Positions 50,298 to 57,983 of a DNA stretch of 64,000 bases are shown piece after piece (the stretch's first letter is position 1; the number at the start of each line of letters is the position of its first letter). The DNA is taken from assembly GCF_023703775.1 (NCBI RefSeq), contig NZ_CP098514.1, positions 1,054,001 to 1,118,000 of the forward strand. Direction: 5' to 3'. The notes under the pieces were generated by a model. It had not been told where the DNA came from. It did not search any database and worked only from the letters and a program-made list of their open reading frames with translations. Both the position numbers and the translations under genes were made by a program. Source of the DNA: Haloplanus sp. GDY1 (GTDB lineage Archaea > Halobacteriota > Halobacteria > Halobacteriales > Haloferacaceae).

Positions 50298-50672
50298 CTA
50301 GTCGTGACAGCAGCCGCCGGCCTCGCCGCCGAAGTCGACGGCAAGCGGCTCCGAGATGGCGCGGTTGACGTCCTCCAGTTGGCTCTGGAGCGCCTCCTGG
50401 GCGTTCAGGTACTCCTCCATCACCGGCATGGAGTGGAGGTCGTTCTGTGCCCGCTGGAGTTTCTGGACGTGTTCCTGCGTCGCCTGCCCGGACTCGCGGG
50501 CCGCGACGAACTCGTCTCGGAGGCGTTCGACCTCGGCGATCCGCTCCTGGGCGTCGGGGTCGTTCTCGACGGCTTCCTTCGCCTCCTCGAACCGCTCGTA
50601 GGCCGGCGTCTCCGCGATGGCCTCGCCGAGTTCCGTCCCCAGTTCCTCCAGGTGGGTCGTCGTCGTACTCAT
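50298..50672 (-). CDS. YlbF/YmcA family protein
   Basis: A 124-residue helical protein: LEELGTELGEAIAETPAYERFEEAKEAVENDPDAQERIAEVERLRDEF then HSMPVMEEYLNAQEALQSQLEDVNRAISEPL, the YlbF/YmcA pattern. In Bacillus such proteins act with RNase Y. The C-terminal tail has GGEAGGCCHD, a Cys-Cys-His end that could bind metal or an Fe-S cluster; the bacterial Y-complex also carries clusters. A CAAATTGAAG box lies about 27 nt before ATG 50672. Confidence 0.87.
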   Translation of the reverse strand: MSTTTTHLEELGTELGEAIAETPAYERFEEAKEAVENDPDAQERIAEVERLRDEFVAARESGQATQEHVQKLQRAQNDLHSMPVMEEYLNAQEALQSQLEDVNRAISEPLAVDFGGEAGGCCHD

Positions 50673-50767
50673 ACCCTCCCTTGTGGACCCGCTCGCTTCA
50701 ATTTGCCGCCCTCGTCCGGAGGAGTCGGCCGCGGCCGGACCGGGACGCCACGTCACCGGACCGCCGC

Positions 50768-51688
50768 CTACCAGCTTCGCATCCCGGCCTCGAAGAGGAG
50801 GACGACCGTCTCCTCGGACAGGAGCAGGGACAGGTACGCGACCGCGGGGACGACCAGCGAGTCGGTCCGCGCGTAGCCCGCGGCGGCCAGCGCGAGGACG
50901 GCGACGTGGGTGGCGCCGAACAGCAGTTCGGCGACCGAGCCGGTCGCCGCGACCCACGAGACGATCACGAGCGCGACGACGGCCGAGACGGGGAGGTAGG
51001 CGAGATACTGCACCCACTCGCGGTCCACCTCGTCGACGGCGTACAGCGCCAGCGCCAGCGCGAGGACGAACCCGACCGCGACCGCGAGTTTCCCCCGGTC
51101 GGGGAAGGCCGTCAGCCCGCCGGTCGAACTCGTGAGCACGACGGCCGCCAGCACGGTCGTCAGGAGGGCCGCACGCCCCCGTTCGACGACCCGCGCGAAC
51201 GTCCCCTGGACGAGCACCTGACAGACGACGGTCAGCGAGAGCGCGCCGACCAGCAGCCCCGGGCCGAGAAACGAGAGCACCGCCGCCACGGGCGCGTCGG
51301 CGCCGTACGCCGACATCGTGAGCGCGTTGTACGGGACGCCGGTGAGGACGCCGACCAGTTTCGTGACCGCGACCAGCGCGGGCGGGACGGCGAGGGCGAG
51401 ACCGAGGGTCCGGCGGTCGGCCGACGGGCGGACCCCCACCTCGATCCCCCGGAGGGTCGCGTAGACGGCGGCGAAGGCGACGACGCCGGCGAGGAGGACG
51501 CCCCCGATCAGCAGGCTGCCGACCGGCGCGGCGGTGCCCTCGGGGACCGCCGCCACGAGGGTCGGCTGGAGCGCCGTCACGGCGCGGCGCCACAGGTGGA
51601 GTCCGAGGAGCAAGCAGACGACAACGACGAGTTCGGCGACGACCGGGACCGAGCCGACCGCGGCGGGCATCGAACGGCGGAGGGACAT
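50768..51688 (-). CDS. Polytopic membrane protein of unknown function
   Basis: A 306-residue integral membrane protein with eight to ten hydrophobic helices and short loops. No recognisable catalytic motif; the EE...R motif of CPBP proteases is not clear. Local features are SVPVVAELVVVVCLLLGLHLWRRAV near the start and SLLLSEETVVLLFEAGMRSW at the end. ATG 51688 is chosen since it leaves a short basic N-terminus; an upstream ATG would add five residues. Confidence 0.68.
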   Translation of the reverse strand: MSLRRSMPAAVGSVPVVAELVVVVCLLLGLHLWRRAVTALQPTLVAAVPEGTAAPVGSLLIGGVLLAGVVAFAAVYATLRGIEVGVRPSADRRTLGLALAVPPALVAVTKLVGVLTGVPYNALTMSAYGADAPVAAVLSFLGPGLLVGALSLTVVCQVLVQGTFARVVERGRAALLTTVLAAVVLTSSTGGLTAFPDRGKLAVAVGFVLALALALYAVDEVDREWVQYLAYLPVSAVVALVIVSWVAATGSVAELLFGATHVAVLALAAAGYARTDSLVVPAVAYLSLLLSEETVVLLFEAGMRSW

Positions 51689-51780
51689 GGCGTGTCGATG
51701 CACCGCGCGGCGTTTCAGTGTGTCGGGCGAGGCCGTCGCCAGGGGGTATCGGGACGGCGAGAGCCCGCCGAGGGGCGCGG

Positions 51781-52842
51781 TCAGTCCCGGCGCTCGCGGA
51801 CGCAGTCGGCAAGCGGATCCAGAATCCGGTCGACGACCGTGTAGGGGTCGGTCTCGCGGGCGCGCACCGCGTCGACGAGGGCGTCCATCCCGCCGTGACG
51901 TTCGAGTTCCTCCTCCAGCAGGTCGGCGGCGTCGGCCCGGAGCAACTGTCGGATCTCCTCGGCGTACCGGGTCCGCGTCCGCCGGTCGAGTTCGCCCGTC
52001 GAGCGGAGGTGGTCGTAGTGGGCGTCGAGGACGTCGATCAGCTCCGCGACGCCCTCGCCCTCCGTGGCGACGGTTTCGACGATCCGGGGGTCCCAGTCGT
52101 CGCCGTCCGCGTCGTCCGCTCCGCCCGTGTCGTCGGCCGTCCCGACCCCCGCCCCGTGGTGGCCGGCGCCGGCCGTCGTCGCCCCCTCGCGCATGTGGAG
52201 CATCTCCTGGAGGTCCGAGACGGTGGTCGCGGCGCCGTCCTTGTCGGCCTTGTTGACGACGAACACGTCGCCGATCTCCAGGATCCCGGCCTTGAGCATC
52301 TGCACGTCGTCGCCGCTGCCCGGTTGGACGAGGACGACCACGGTGTCGGCGGTGCGGACCACGTCCACCTCGTTCTGTCCGGCGCCGACCGTCTCGACGA
52401 CGATCCGATCCTTGCCGAAGGCGTCGAGGGCCTTGATCGCGTCGGCGGTGGCGGTCGAGAGGCCGCCCAGTTGTCCGCGGGCGCTCATCGACCGGAAGAA
52501 CACGTCCATGTCGCCCACGTTCGAGGCCATGCGGATGCGGTCCCCGAGGACCGCGCCGCCGGTGTACGGCGAGGAGGGATCGACGGCGATGACGCCGACG
52601 GTGAGCCCCCGGTCGCGGTAGGCCTTGGCGAGCTTGTCGACCAGCGTGGACTTGCCGGCGCCGGGGCTGCCGGTCACGCCGATCACCTCCGCGTCGCCGG
52701 TGTGGGCGTGGAGTTCGGAGACGACCTCGCGGTAGCCGGGGGTGCGGTCCTCGATTTTGGAGATGGTGCGGGCGAGCGCACGGTGGTCGCCGTCCAGGAG
52801 GTCCCTGACCAACTCCTTCTCGGCGGCGTTCGCCTCGCTCAT
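51781..52842 (-). CDS. meaB: MeaB/ArgK-type GTPase, methylmalonyl-CoA mutase chaperone
   Basis: A 353-residue G3E-family GTPase that loads and protects B12-dependent methylmalonyl-CoA mutase. The P-loop is VTGSPGAGKSTLVDKLA (about 56-72). Also visible are AVDPSSPYTGGAVLGDRIRM (base of the switch), FFRSMSARGQLGGLS, VVETVGAGQNEVDVV, VVNKADKDGA, and the C-terminal dimerisation region. A His/Asp/Gly-rich insert (about 235-258) interrupts the usual spacing after NKAD. The ATG overlaps the mcmA2 stop (ATGA). Confidence 0.93.
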   Translation of the reverse strand: MSEANAAEKELVRDLLDGDHRALARTISKIEDRTPGYREVVSELHAHTGDAEVIGVTGSPGAGKSTLVDKLAKAYRDRGLTVGVIAVDPSSPYTGGAVLGDRIRMASNVGDMDVFFRSMSARGQLGGLSTATADAIKALDAFGKDRIVVETVGAGQNEVDVVRTADTVVVLVQPGSGDDVQMLKAGILEIGDVFVVNKADKDGAATTVSDLQEMLHMREGATTAGAGHHGAGVGTADDTGGADDADGDDWDPRIVETVATEGEGVAELIDVLDAHYDHLRSTGELDRRTRTRYAEEIRQLLRADAADLLEEELERHGGMDALVDAVRARETDPYTVVDRILDPLADCVRERRD

Positions 52843-53255
52843 CGTTGCGGCGCGTTGTCGCGGACGAAGTCGATGGTCTCCTGCATGGGCGTTCCGGGGC
52901 CGAACACCTCGGCCACGCCGGCGGCCACGAGCTCCTCGCGGTCCTCGTCGGGGACGATCCCGCCGACGATGACGAGGGTGTCCTCGAACGCGCCGTACTC
53001 CTTCAGCCCCTCGATCACCTTCGGCACGAGCGTGTTGTGCGCCCCGGAGAGGATGGAGATGCCGAGGACGTCCACGTCCTCCTGCACCGCGGCCTGGACG
53101 ATCTCCTCGGGCGCGCGATGGAGGCCGGAGTAGATCACTTCGAACCCGGCGTCCCGGAACGCGCGGGCGATGACGTGTGCGCCACGGTCGTGCCCGTCGA
53201 GGCCGACCTTGGCGACGAGACACCGGATGGTCCGCTGTTCCTGCCCTGCGCTCAT
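52839..53255 (-). CDS. mcmA2: Methylmalonyl-CoA mutase B12-binding subunit
   Basis: A 138-residue Rossmann-like cobalamin-binding domain with RCLVAKVGLDGHDRGAHV (DxHxxG: Asp20, His22, Gly25; His22 is the cobalt ligand), VIYSGLHRAPEEIV, ISILSGAHNTLVPKVIEGL and VIVGGIVPDED. In archaea the mutase is split into a large catalytic and a small B12 subunit; the large one is not in the window. It is coupled to meaB by a 4-nt overlap. The cofactor links it to the BtuCD importer at 8.4-10.7 kb. Confidence 0.94.
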   Translation of the reverse strand: MSAGQEQRTIRCLVAKVGLDGHDRGAHVIARAFRDAGFEVIYSGLHRAPEEIVQAAVQEDVDVLGISILSGAHNTLVPKVIEGLKEYGAFEDTLVIVGGIVPDEDREELVAAGVAEVFGPGTPMQETIDFVRDNAPQR

Positions 53256-53257
53256 GC

Positions 53258-53269
53258 GTGAACGTTCAC
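53258..53269. promoter_or_regulatory. Palindrome GTGAACGTTCAC at the mcmA2-meaB promoter
   Basis: A perfect 12-bp palindrome, flanked by a further imperfectly centred pair GCGTG/CACGC, ends two bases before ATG 53255. The likely TATA (AGTCAAAC, about 53279-53287, minus strand) is about 27 nt upstream, so the palindrome covers the region just before the transcription start, a classic repressor position. Confidence 0.45.
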
Positions 53270-53316
53270 CACGCGACCGTTTGACTCTAACGGAGCCGTC
53301 GGCAGAGGCGCCTACC

Positions 53317-53325
53317 TTTATAATA
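53317..53325 (+). promoter_or_regulatory. Strong TATA box of the two-gene repeat operon
   Basis: TTTATAATA, the best match to a TATA box in this part of the window, is centred about 27 nt before ATG 53348. This supports a leaderless transcript and argues that the small ORF beginning there is a real gene. Confidence 0.6.
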
Positions 53326-53347
53326 GAGCGGATTGTTAACGAAAGAC

Positions 53348-53545
53348 ATGCATCGAACCGGATCGACGGTCGGCAAACTCGCCGCCGCCGTCACGAGCAT
53401 CGTCCTGACCATCGTCACCGTCGCGACCGGCGAAGCGCCCGTTTCGGACGGTGAACGCGGACTGGCGGCGCACGCGGCCGCGTCGCGTCCCGTCGGCTGT
53501 CCCGTCCGCTCGACCGACACCGCGTGGGGAGGTGCGTCGGCATGA
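53348..53545 (+). CDS. Small membrane protein, first gene of the repeat operon
   Basis: A 65-residue protein. One hydrophobic helix (LAAAVTSIVLTIVTVATG, about 10-28) follows a basic N-terminus, so it is a membrane anchor or signal peptide. The remainder is short and polar, with one cysteine (PVGCPVRS). No family is known to me. A strong TATA box at the leaderless distance and an ATGA overlap with the next gene both indicate that it is real and coupled to the repeat protein. Confidence 0.6.
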   Translation: MHRTGSTVGKLAAAVTSIVLTIVTVATGEAPVSDGERGLAAHAAASRPVGCPVRSTDTAWGGASA

Positions 53546-54111
53546 GCCTGCTCGACAGGATCCTCTCGATCTTCGGCGGCGGATCGAGCGCCGGCGATCC
53601 GGCGACGCCGTCGGAGACGGAGGAGGAGGTCGAAGAGGAACCCGAGGAGGAGGTCGAAGAGGAACCCGAGGAGGAGGTCGAAGAGGAACCCGAGGAGGAG
53701 GTCGAAGAGGAACCCGAGGAGGAGGTCGAAGAGGAACCCGAGGAGGAGGTCGAAGAGGAACCCGAGGAAGACGAGGGGCCCGAGGACGTCCCGACGAAGG
53801 ACGTCGCCGCCGCGGCCGACCCGCGCCGGCGTGACGGCGAGGAGAACACCGTCGGGAACCGCGCCGCCAACCCCGCGGATCACGGCGAGGCGGCGGAGGA
53901 CGCGGAGGAGGAGGACGCGGAGGAGGAGGACGCGGAGGAGGAGGACGCCGAGGCGGAGGACGCCGAGGCCGAGGAGGACGAGGGAGAGGATGGACCGGAG
54001 AACGTCCCGACCAAGGACGTCGCCGCCGCCGCCGACCCGCGGCGCCGCGAGGGCGAGGAGAACACCGTCGAGAACCGCGCCGCCAACCCAGACGACCAGC
54101 GGGCCACGTAG
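53542..54111 (+). CDS. Acidic repeat protein with amphipathic N-terminus and duplicated module
   Basis: A 189-residue protein of unknown function. The first 12 residues (MSLLDRILSIFG) form an amphipathic helix suited to membrane attachment. Residues 27-74 are six exact copies of EEEVEEEP. A 35-residue module (79-113, VPTKDVAAAADPRRRDGEEN core) is repeated at 151-185 with only four or five changes. Between them is an acidic spacer of DAEEE repeats (about 118-148). The modules have a basic DPRRR patch in an otherwise strongly acidic chain. The ATG overlaps the stop of the small membrane protein gene. Confidence 0.7.
   Translation: MSLLDRILSIFGGGSSAGDPATPSETEEEVEEEPEEEVEEEPEEEVEEEPEEEVEEEPEEEVEEEPEEEVEEEPEEDEGPEDVPTKDVAAAADPRRRDGEENTVGNRAANPADHGEAAEDAEEEDAEEEDAEEEDAEAEDAEAEEDEGEDGPENVPTKDVAAAADPRRREGEENTVENRAANPDDQRAT
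53620..53763 (+). repeat. Six tandem 24-bp repeats
   Basis: A 24-bp unit (GAGGAGGAGGTCGAAGAGGA plus ACCC) is repeated six times without a change that I can see, encoding EEEVEEEP each time. Exact identity at third codon positions points to recent expansion by slippage or unequal crossing-over. Copy number probably varies between strains. Confidence 0.9.
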
Positions 54112-54120
54112 GTCGGGGGC

Positions 54121-55971
54121 CTACGCCGACTCCGCGCCCGACCCGAGGTGCGTATCGAGGAAGTCGGCGACGGCCGAGTAGGCCTCGATCCGGTTCTCCA
54201 GTTTCGTGAAGCCGTGACCCTCGTCCTCGAAGACGAGTTCGCGGACGGGGACGCCCGCCTCGCGGGCGCCCTCGACGATGCGGTGGGCCTCGCTCACGGG
54301 CACCCGCGGGTCGTTCTCGCCGTGGAGGACGAAGAGGGGCGCGGCGATGTCATCGACGTGGTTGATGGGGCTGATCGACTCCAGTAGCTCCCGGTCCTCG
54401 TCGAGCGACCCGTACTCGGCCTCGCGGAGTTCGCGCCGCCAGTCCCCCGTGTTCTCGAGGAAGGTGACGAAGTTGGCGATGCCGACGACGTCGACGCCGG
54501 CCGCCCAGAGGTCGGGATAGGTGGTGAGCGCGGCGAGGGTCATGAACCCGCCGTAGGAGGCGCCCATCACCGCGATGCGGTCGGGGTCGACCGCTGGGTG
54601 GTCGTGCAACCACTCGACGCCCGCCTTCAGGTCGGCGACCGAGTCCATCCGCTTGTCCACGTCGTCGAGGTGGGTGTAGGCCCTGCCGTAGCCGGTCGAC
54701 CCGCGGACGTTGGGTTCGAACACCGCGTACCCCCGCGAGAGGAGGTACTGTTTCACCCGACCGAAGGAGGGGCGGCGCTGGGACTCGGGACCGCCGTGGA
54801 CGTCGACGACGACGGGCGTCTCGCCGTGGCCGGTGTCGGTCGCGGGCAGGGAGAAGAACGCGGGAATCTCCAGGCCGTCGAAGGAGGGGTAACGCACGAG
54901 TTCCGGCGCGACGAAGGTGTCGCGGGGGATGCCCGCGGTGGAGGCGCGGGTCCAGCGCTCGGCCACCCCGGTCGTCGCGTCGACGACGTAGACGTTGGCC
55001 GTGTCGTCGCTCCGGGTGACGGTCAGCGCGAAGCGGTCGCCGTCGGGGCCGAAACTCACGCCGCCGGCGACCGAGGGCGGGAGGTCGGGGGTCGGGAAGT
55101 GATCAAGTCGCCCGGGGGCGACGAGTTCGCCGACGCCGAGTTCGGTGTAGCCGTCGACGTTTCGCGAGTAGACCAGCCGGCGGGACTCCTGGTCGACGGC
55201 CACGCCGTCGACGTTCCACTCGTCGTCGTCGAGGGGCGTCGTCCCGTCGTCCGCCGCCTCGACGGCGGCGACGTCGTCGGTCGCGAGGTCGACGTGGGCG
55301 AGCGAGAGGACGTCGCCGTCGCGGTCGGTGGCGAGGTAGACGCCCTCGCCGTCGGGGCCCCACTCGGCGCTCAGGTGACGCACCTCGCCGTCGTGCGGCG
55401 TCAGGTGACGCCGGGTGCCCGTCGCCACGTCGAGGACGTACACGTCCTGATCGAAACTGGAGTGGGATTCGGTGAGGAGGAGGCGGTCGCCGTCGGGGCT
55501 CCAGCCGTCGACCGAGAGCCAGCCGTCGCCCTCGAAGACCAGTTCGGCGTCGGCGCCCGTCGCCGTCCGGTCCTGGACGTACACGTCGAAGACGGCGCTC
55601 TCCCGGCGGTTCGATGCGAAGGCGAAGCGCTCGCCGTCCGGGCTCCACCCGCCGAACCAGTGTTTCGCGTCGGGGTGCTCCGTCAGGTCGGTTATCCCGC
55701 CGGTCGGCACGTCGAGGCGGTAGAGCGTCTCGCGCTCGTCGCCGCCGCGGTCACGGCCGACGATCAGTTCCGGCCGCTCGGGCGACCACGAGGCGAAGGT
55801 GACGCGGTCGTCGAAGAAGGTGCGCTGCTCGGGCCACGCCCCCGGTTCCGAGAGCGTCCAGACCTGGGGAACGCCCGTGGTGTCCATGAGAAAGGAGAGG
55901 TGGTCGCCGTCCGGGCCGACGGAGGCGCCGTGTGCGCTCCGCACGTTGAGGTAGCGCTCGATGTCGAACAT
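54121..55971 (-). CDS. S9 family serine peptidase (acylaminoacyl/dipeptidyl peptidase type)
   Basis: A 616-residue prolyl-oligopeptidase-family enzyme without a signal peptide. The N-terminal beta-propeller (about 1-350) has repeated SWSPERPE, GWSPDGERFAFAS, GWSPDGDRLLLTES blades. The alpha/beta hydrolase domain has Ser472 in MGASYGGFM, Asp554 in LHGENDPRVP and His586 in DEGHGF; the spacing is normal. VDVHGGPESQRRPSF forms the oxyanion region. It probably degrades peptides in the cytosol. A perfect inverted repeat sits just upstream of ATG 55971. Confidence 0.93.
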   Translation of the reverse strand: MFDIERYLNVRSAHGASVGPDGDHLSFLMDTTGVPQVWTLSEPGAWPEQRTFFDDRVTFASWSPERPELIVGRDRGGDERETLYRLDVPTGGITDLTEHPDAKHWFGGWSPDGERFAFASNRRESAVFDVYVQDRTATGADAELVFEGDGWLSVDGWSPDGDRLLLTESHSSFDQDVYVLDVATGTRRHLTPHDGEVRHLSAEWGPDGEGVYLATDRDGDVLSLAHVDLATDDVAAVEAADDGTTPLDDDEWNVDGVAVDQESRRLVYSRNVDGYTELGVGELVAPGRLDHFPTPDLPPSVAGGVSFGPDGDRFALTVTRSDDTANVYVVDATTGVAERWTRASTAGIPRDTFVAPELVRYPSFDGLEIPAFFSLPATDTGHGETPVVVDVHGGPESQRRPSFGRVKQYLLSRGYAVFEPNVRGSTGYGRAYTHLDDVDKRMDSVADLKAGVEWLHDHPAVDPDRIAVMGASYGGFMTLAALTTYPDLWAAGVDVVGIANFVTFLENTGDWRRELREAEYGSLDEDRELLESISPINHVDDIAAPLFVLHGENDPRVPVSEAHRIVEGAREAGVPVRELVFEDEGHGFTKLENRIEAYSAVADFLDTHLGSGAESA

Positions 55972-55977
55972 ACCGAT

Positions 55978-56001
55978 CGTTTGGTCGGGGGCGACCAAAC
56001 G
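55978..56001 (-). repeat. Perfect 10-bp inverted repeat before the S9 peptidase gene
   Basis: CGTTTGGTCG (55978-55987) and CGACCAAACG (55992-56001) are exact reverse complements with a GGGG spacer. The element lies 6-30 nt upstream of ATG 55971, over the place where the core promoter should be, and after the stop of the MTH865 gene. It may be an operator for the peptidase gene or a hairpin terminator/processing site for the upstream transcript; there is no following T-run. Confidence 0.55.
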
Positions 56002-56028
56002 TGTTCCCCTGAGGGCCGGGGGCGGGGG

Positions 56029-56289
56029 TTACAGCAGACCCTCGGCCTTCAGCGCCGCCATCACGTCGTCGACGAGTTCGTCGACCGACTCGTAGGGGAA
56101 CTCCTGGTGGCCGTCGAGGTTGGCGGCGAGTTCCATCGCGGAGACGGAGAAGTCGCCGGCCTCGAACCGGGTGCCCGGCCCGTTCGGCAGCGCCGGAACG
56201 AGATCCATCTGGTCGGTCACGGGGAAGTCGGCGCCCTGGAACGCCGACCGGAACTGCTCGCGGAGTTCGGCCTCGACGTCGTCGCTCAT
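56029..56289 (-). CDS. MTH865-like family protein
   Basis: An 86-residue protein matching the MTH865-like EF-hand-related family: VEAELREQFRSAFQGADFPVTDQMDLVPALPNGPGTRFEAGDFSVSAMEL. Function unknown. A CGCTTTTCC box lies about 27 nt before the ATG. Confidence 0.85.
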   Translation of the reverse strand: MSDDVEAELREQFRSAFQGADFPVTDQMDLVPALPNGPGTRFEAGDFSVSAMELAANLDGHQEFPYESVDELVDDVMAALKAEGLL

Positions 56290-56331
56290 GGGGAGTCGTG
56301 GGCGTATCTGGCGGAAAAGCGTTCCGAAACG

Positions 56332-57396
56332 TCAGAAGAACCCGTAGTTCGCGACGAGGCGCTCGTAGCAGTCCTCGTACCGGGAGCGAACGGCGTCGTG
56401 GTCGTAGGGGGCGTAGTCCTCGTTGACCGTCCAGCGCTCCAAGTCGGTCGCCGCGACGATCTCGTCGGCGAGTTCCTGCGGGCTGGTCACCAGCGACCCG
56501 CGGGGGTCCGCCTCGACGAGTTCGTGGGCGGCGGAGTCGGCCTGGTACTCGACGACGCCCACACAGCCACAGGCCAGCGCCCGCAGGAGGCCGGTCGCGA
56601 ACGGCGCCCACGTGGCCGTCTGGGCGAAGACGTGGGCGCCTTTGAGGATCGGCACCTGTTCGGCGGGCGAGAGGTCGCCGAGGAACTCGACCCGGTCGTC
56701 GATCCGGAGGTCGCGGGCCATCCGTTCGGCCTCGGATCGCGCCGGCCCGTCGCCGATGACCGCCGCCCGCCACTCCCGGTCTCGGAGTTCGGCGAGGGCG
56801 AGCAGGAACTCCTCGACGTTCGCGCGCTCGTCGAGCGGGCGAGCGTACACGAGGTCGGCCCGCGGGTCGACGGGCGCGTCCCGGATCCCCGCCATGTCGA
56901 CGCTGTCGGGAATCACCTCGACGGCGTCGGGGTCGGCCCCGCGCTCCCGAACCGTCGTCTCGACGGTCTCCGAGGGGACGACGACGGCGTCGGGCGACCG
57001 GGCGGCCCAGTGGTGGCGCCAGGTGCCCTCCGTCTCGCGGTCCGGGCGGTCACGCCACTCCGCGACGATGGGCGTGCGGCGGAGGCGACCCGCGGCCTTC
57101 GCCGCCGGGACCGCGAGGGGCGGGACCGAGGCGACGTGGATCACGTCCGGTCGGACGCCGTTGAGCACGAAGGGGAGTTTCGCCACGAACGCCCGCGGGG
57201 AGCGCTCGCTCGTCACCCGGCGGTAGGTGACGCCGTCGAAGTCGAAGGAGGCGTGGTCGCCGCCCCACCACTGCGCACAGACGACGGTCACGTCGTGGCC
57301 GCTGGCCGCCAGGCGCTCCGCCACCGCCCGCGCCCGGCGGGCGTACCAGCTATCCTCGTGGTGGGCCGTCGTCATCGTCACGAACGCGACGCGCAC
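56332..57396 (-). CDS. Glycosyltransferase, GT4-like
   Basis: A 354-residue GT-B glycosyltransferase. The N-terminal domain starts VRVAFVTMTTAHHEDSWYARRARAVAERLAASGHDVTVVCAQWW, and the linker has VVPSETVETTVRERGADPDAVEVIPDSVD. The C-terminal donor-binding domain has WRAAVIGDGPARSEAERMARDLRIDDRVEFLGDL and EVP-type region PFATGLLRALACGCVGVVEYQADSAAHEL. The acceptor is unknown. GTG 57396 is preferred over GTG 57408 because a GATTTTTGG box is about 27 nt upstream. Confidence 0.88.
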   Translation of the reverse strand: MRVAFVTMTTAHHEDSWYARRARAVAERLAASGHDVTVVCAQWWGGDHASFDFDGVTYRRVTSERSPRAFVAKLPFVLNGVRPDVIHVASVPPLAVPAAKAAGRLRRTPIVAEWRDRPDRETEGTWRHHWAARSPDAVVVPSETVETTVRERGADPDAVEVIPDSVDMAGIRDAPVDPRADLVYARPLDERANVEEFLLALAELRDREWRAAVIGDGPARSEAERMARDLRIDDRVEFLGDLSPAEQVPILKGAHVFAQTATWAPFATGLLRALACGCVGVVEYQADSAAHELVEADPRGSLVTSPQELADEIVAATDLERWTVNEDYAPYDHDAVRSRYEDCYERLVANYGFF

Positions 57397-57524
57397 ACCT
57401 CGGGCCACGAGACGGGTGACCAAAAATCCCTCCGTCGGCGGCCGGTCCCGCGACCGCCGTCGGGGTTCCCGTCGGCCGGGAACCGACGCGTGGATTGACG
57501 GGGCGGGGCGTCGAACGGGCGGGT

Positions 57525-57983
57525 ATGTACGACGCCATCCTGCTTCCCACCGACGGGAGCGAGCCCGCGGCGGCGGCCGTCGAACACGCCCTCGGCGTGG
57601 CCGAGCGCTTCGGCGCGACGCTGCATCTCCTCTACGTCGTCGAAACGGACGACCTGTCCCACGCGGCACCGGAACTCGCCATCGAGGAGCTCCGCGAGAC
57701 GCTGCGGAGCGAGGGCGAGTCCGTCCTCGACGACGCGGCGGCGCGCGCGACCGACCGGGGAGTCGAGGCGACGACGGCGGTCGTCGAGGGCACCGCCGAG
57801 GACGCGATCCTGAAGTACGCCGCGGAGAACGGGATCGATCTGCTGGTGATGGGCACGCACGGCCGGGGTGGACTGGAGCGGTATCTGGTCGGCAGCGTCA
57901 CCGAACGGGTCGTCCGGCGGGCCGAGGTGCCGGTCCTCGTCGTCGGCGGGAGCGAGGGCCGGATCGGGGGAGGGGCGGGTTAG
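57525..57983 (+). CDS. Universal stress protein, UspA family
   Basis: A 152-residue nucleotide-binding protein: YDAILLPTDGSEPAAAAVEHAL at the start and the ATP-binding G-x2-G-x9-G-(S/T) pattern in MGTHGRGGLERYLVGSVTERVVRRAEVPVLVV. It should bind ATP as a dimer. The start is ATG 57525. Its end overlaps the DUF420 gene by four bases (convergent). Confidence 0.92.
   Translation: MYDAILLPTDGSEPAAAAVEHALGVAERFGATLHLLYVVETDDLSHAAPELAIEELRETLRSEGESVLDDAAARATDRGVEATTAVVEGTAEDAILKYAAENGIDLLVMGTHGRGGLERYLVGSVTERVVRRAEVPVLVVGGSEGRIGGGAG

Noticed and set aside
54598-57498. A 966-codon plus-strand frame opposite the S9 peptidase and glycosyltransferase
   Set aside because: Antisense shadow; the minus-strand peptidase has a complete catalytic triad.
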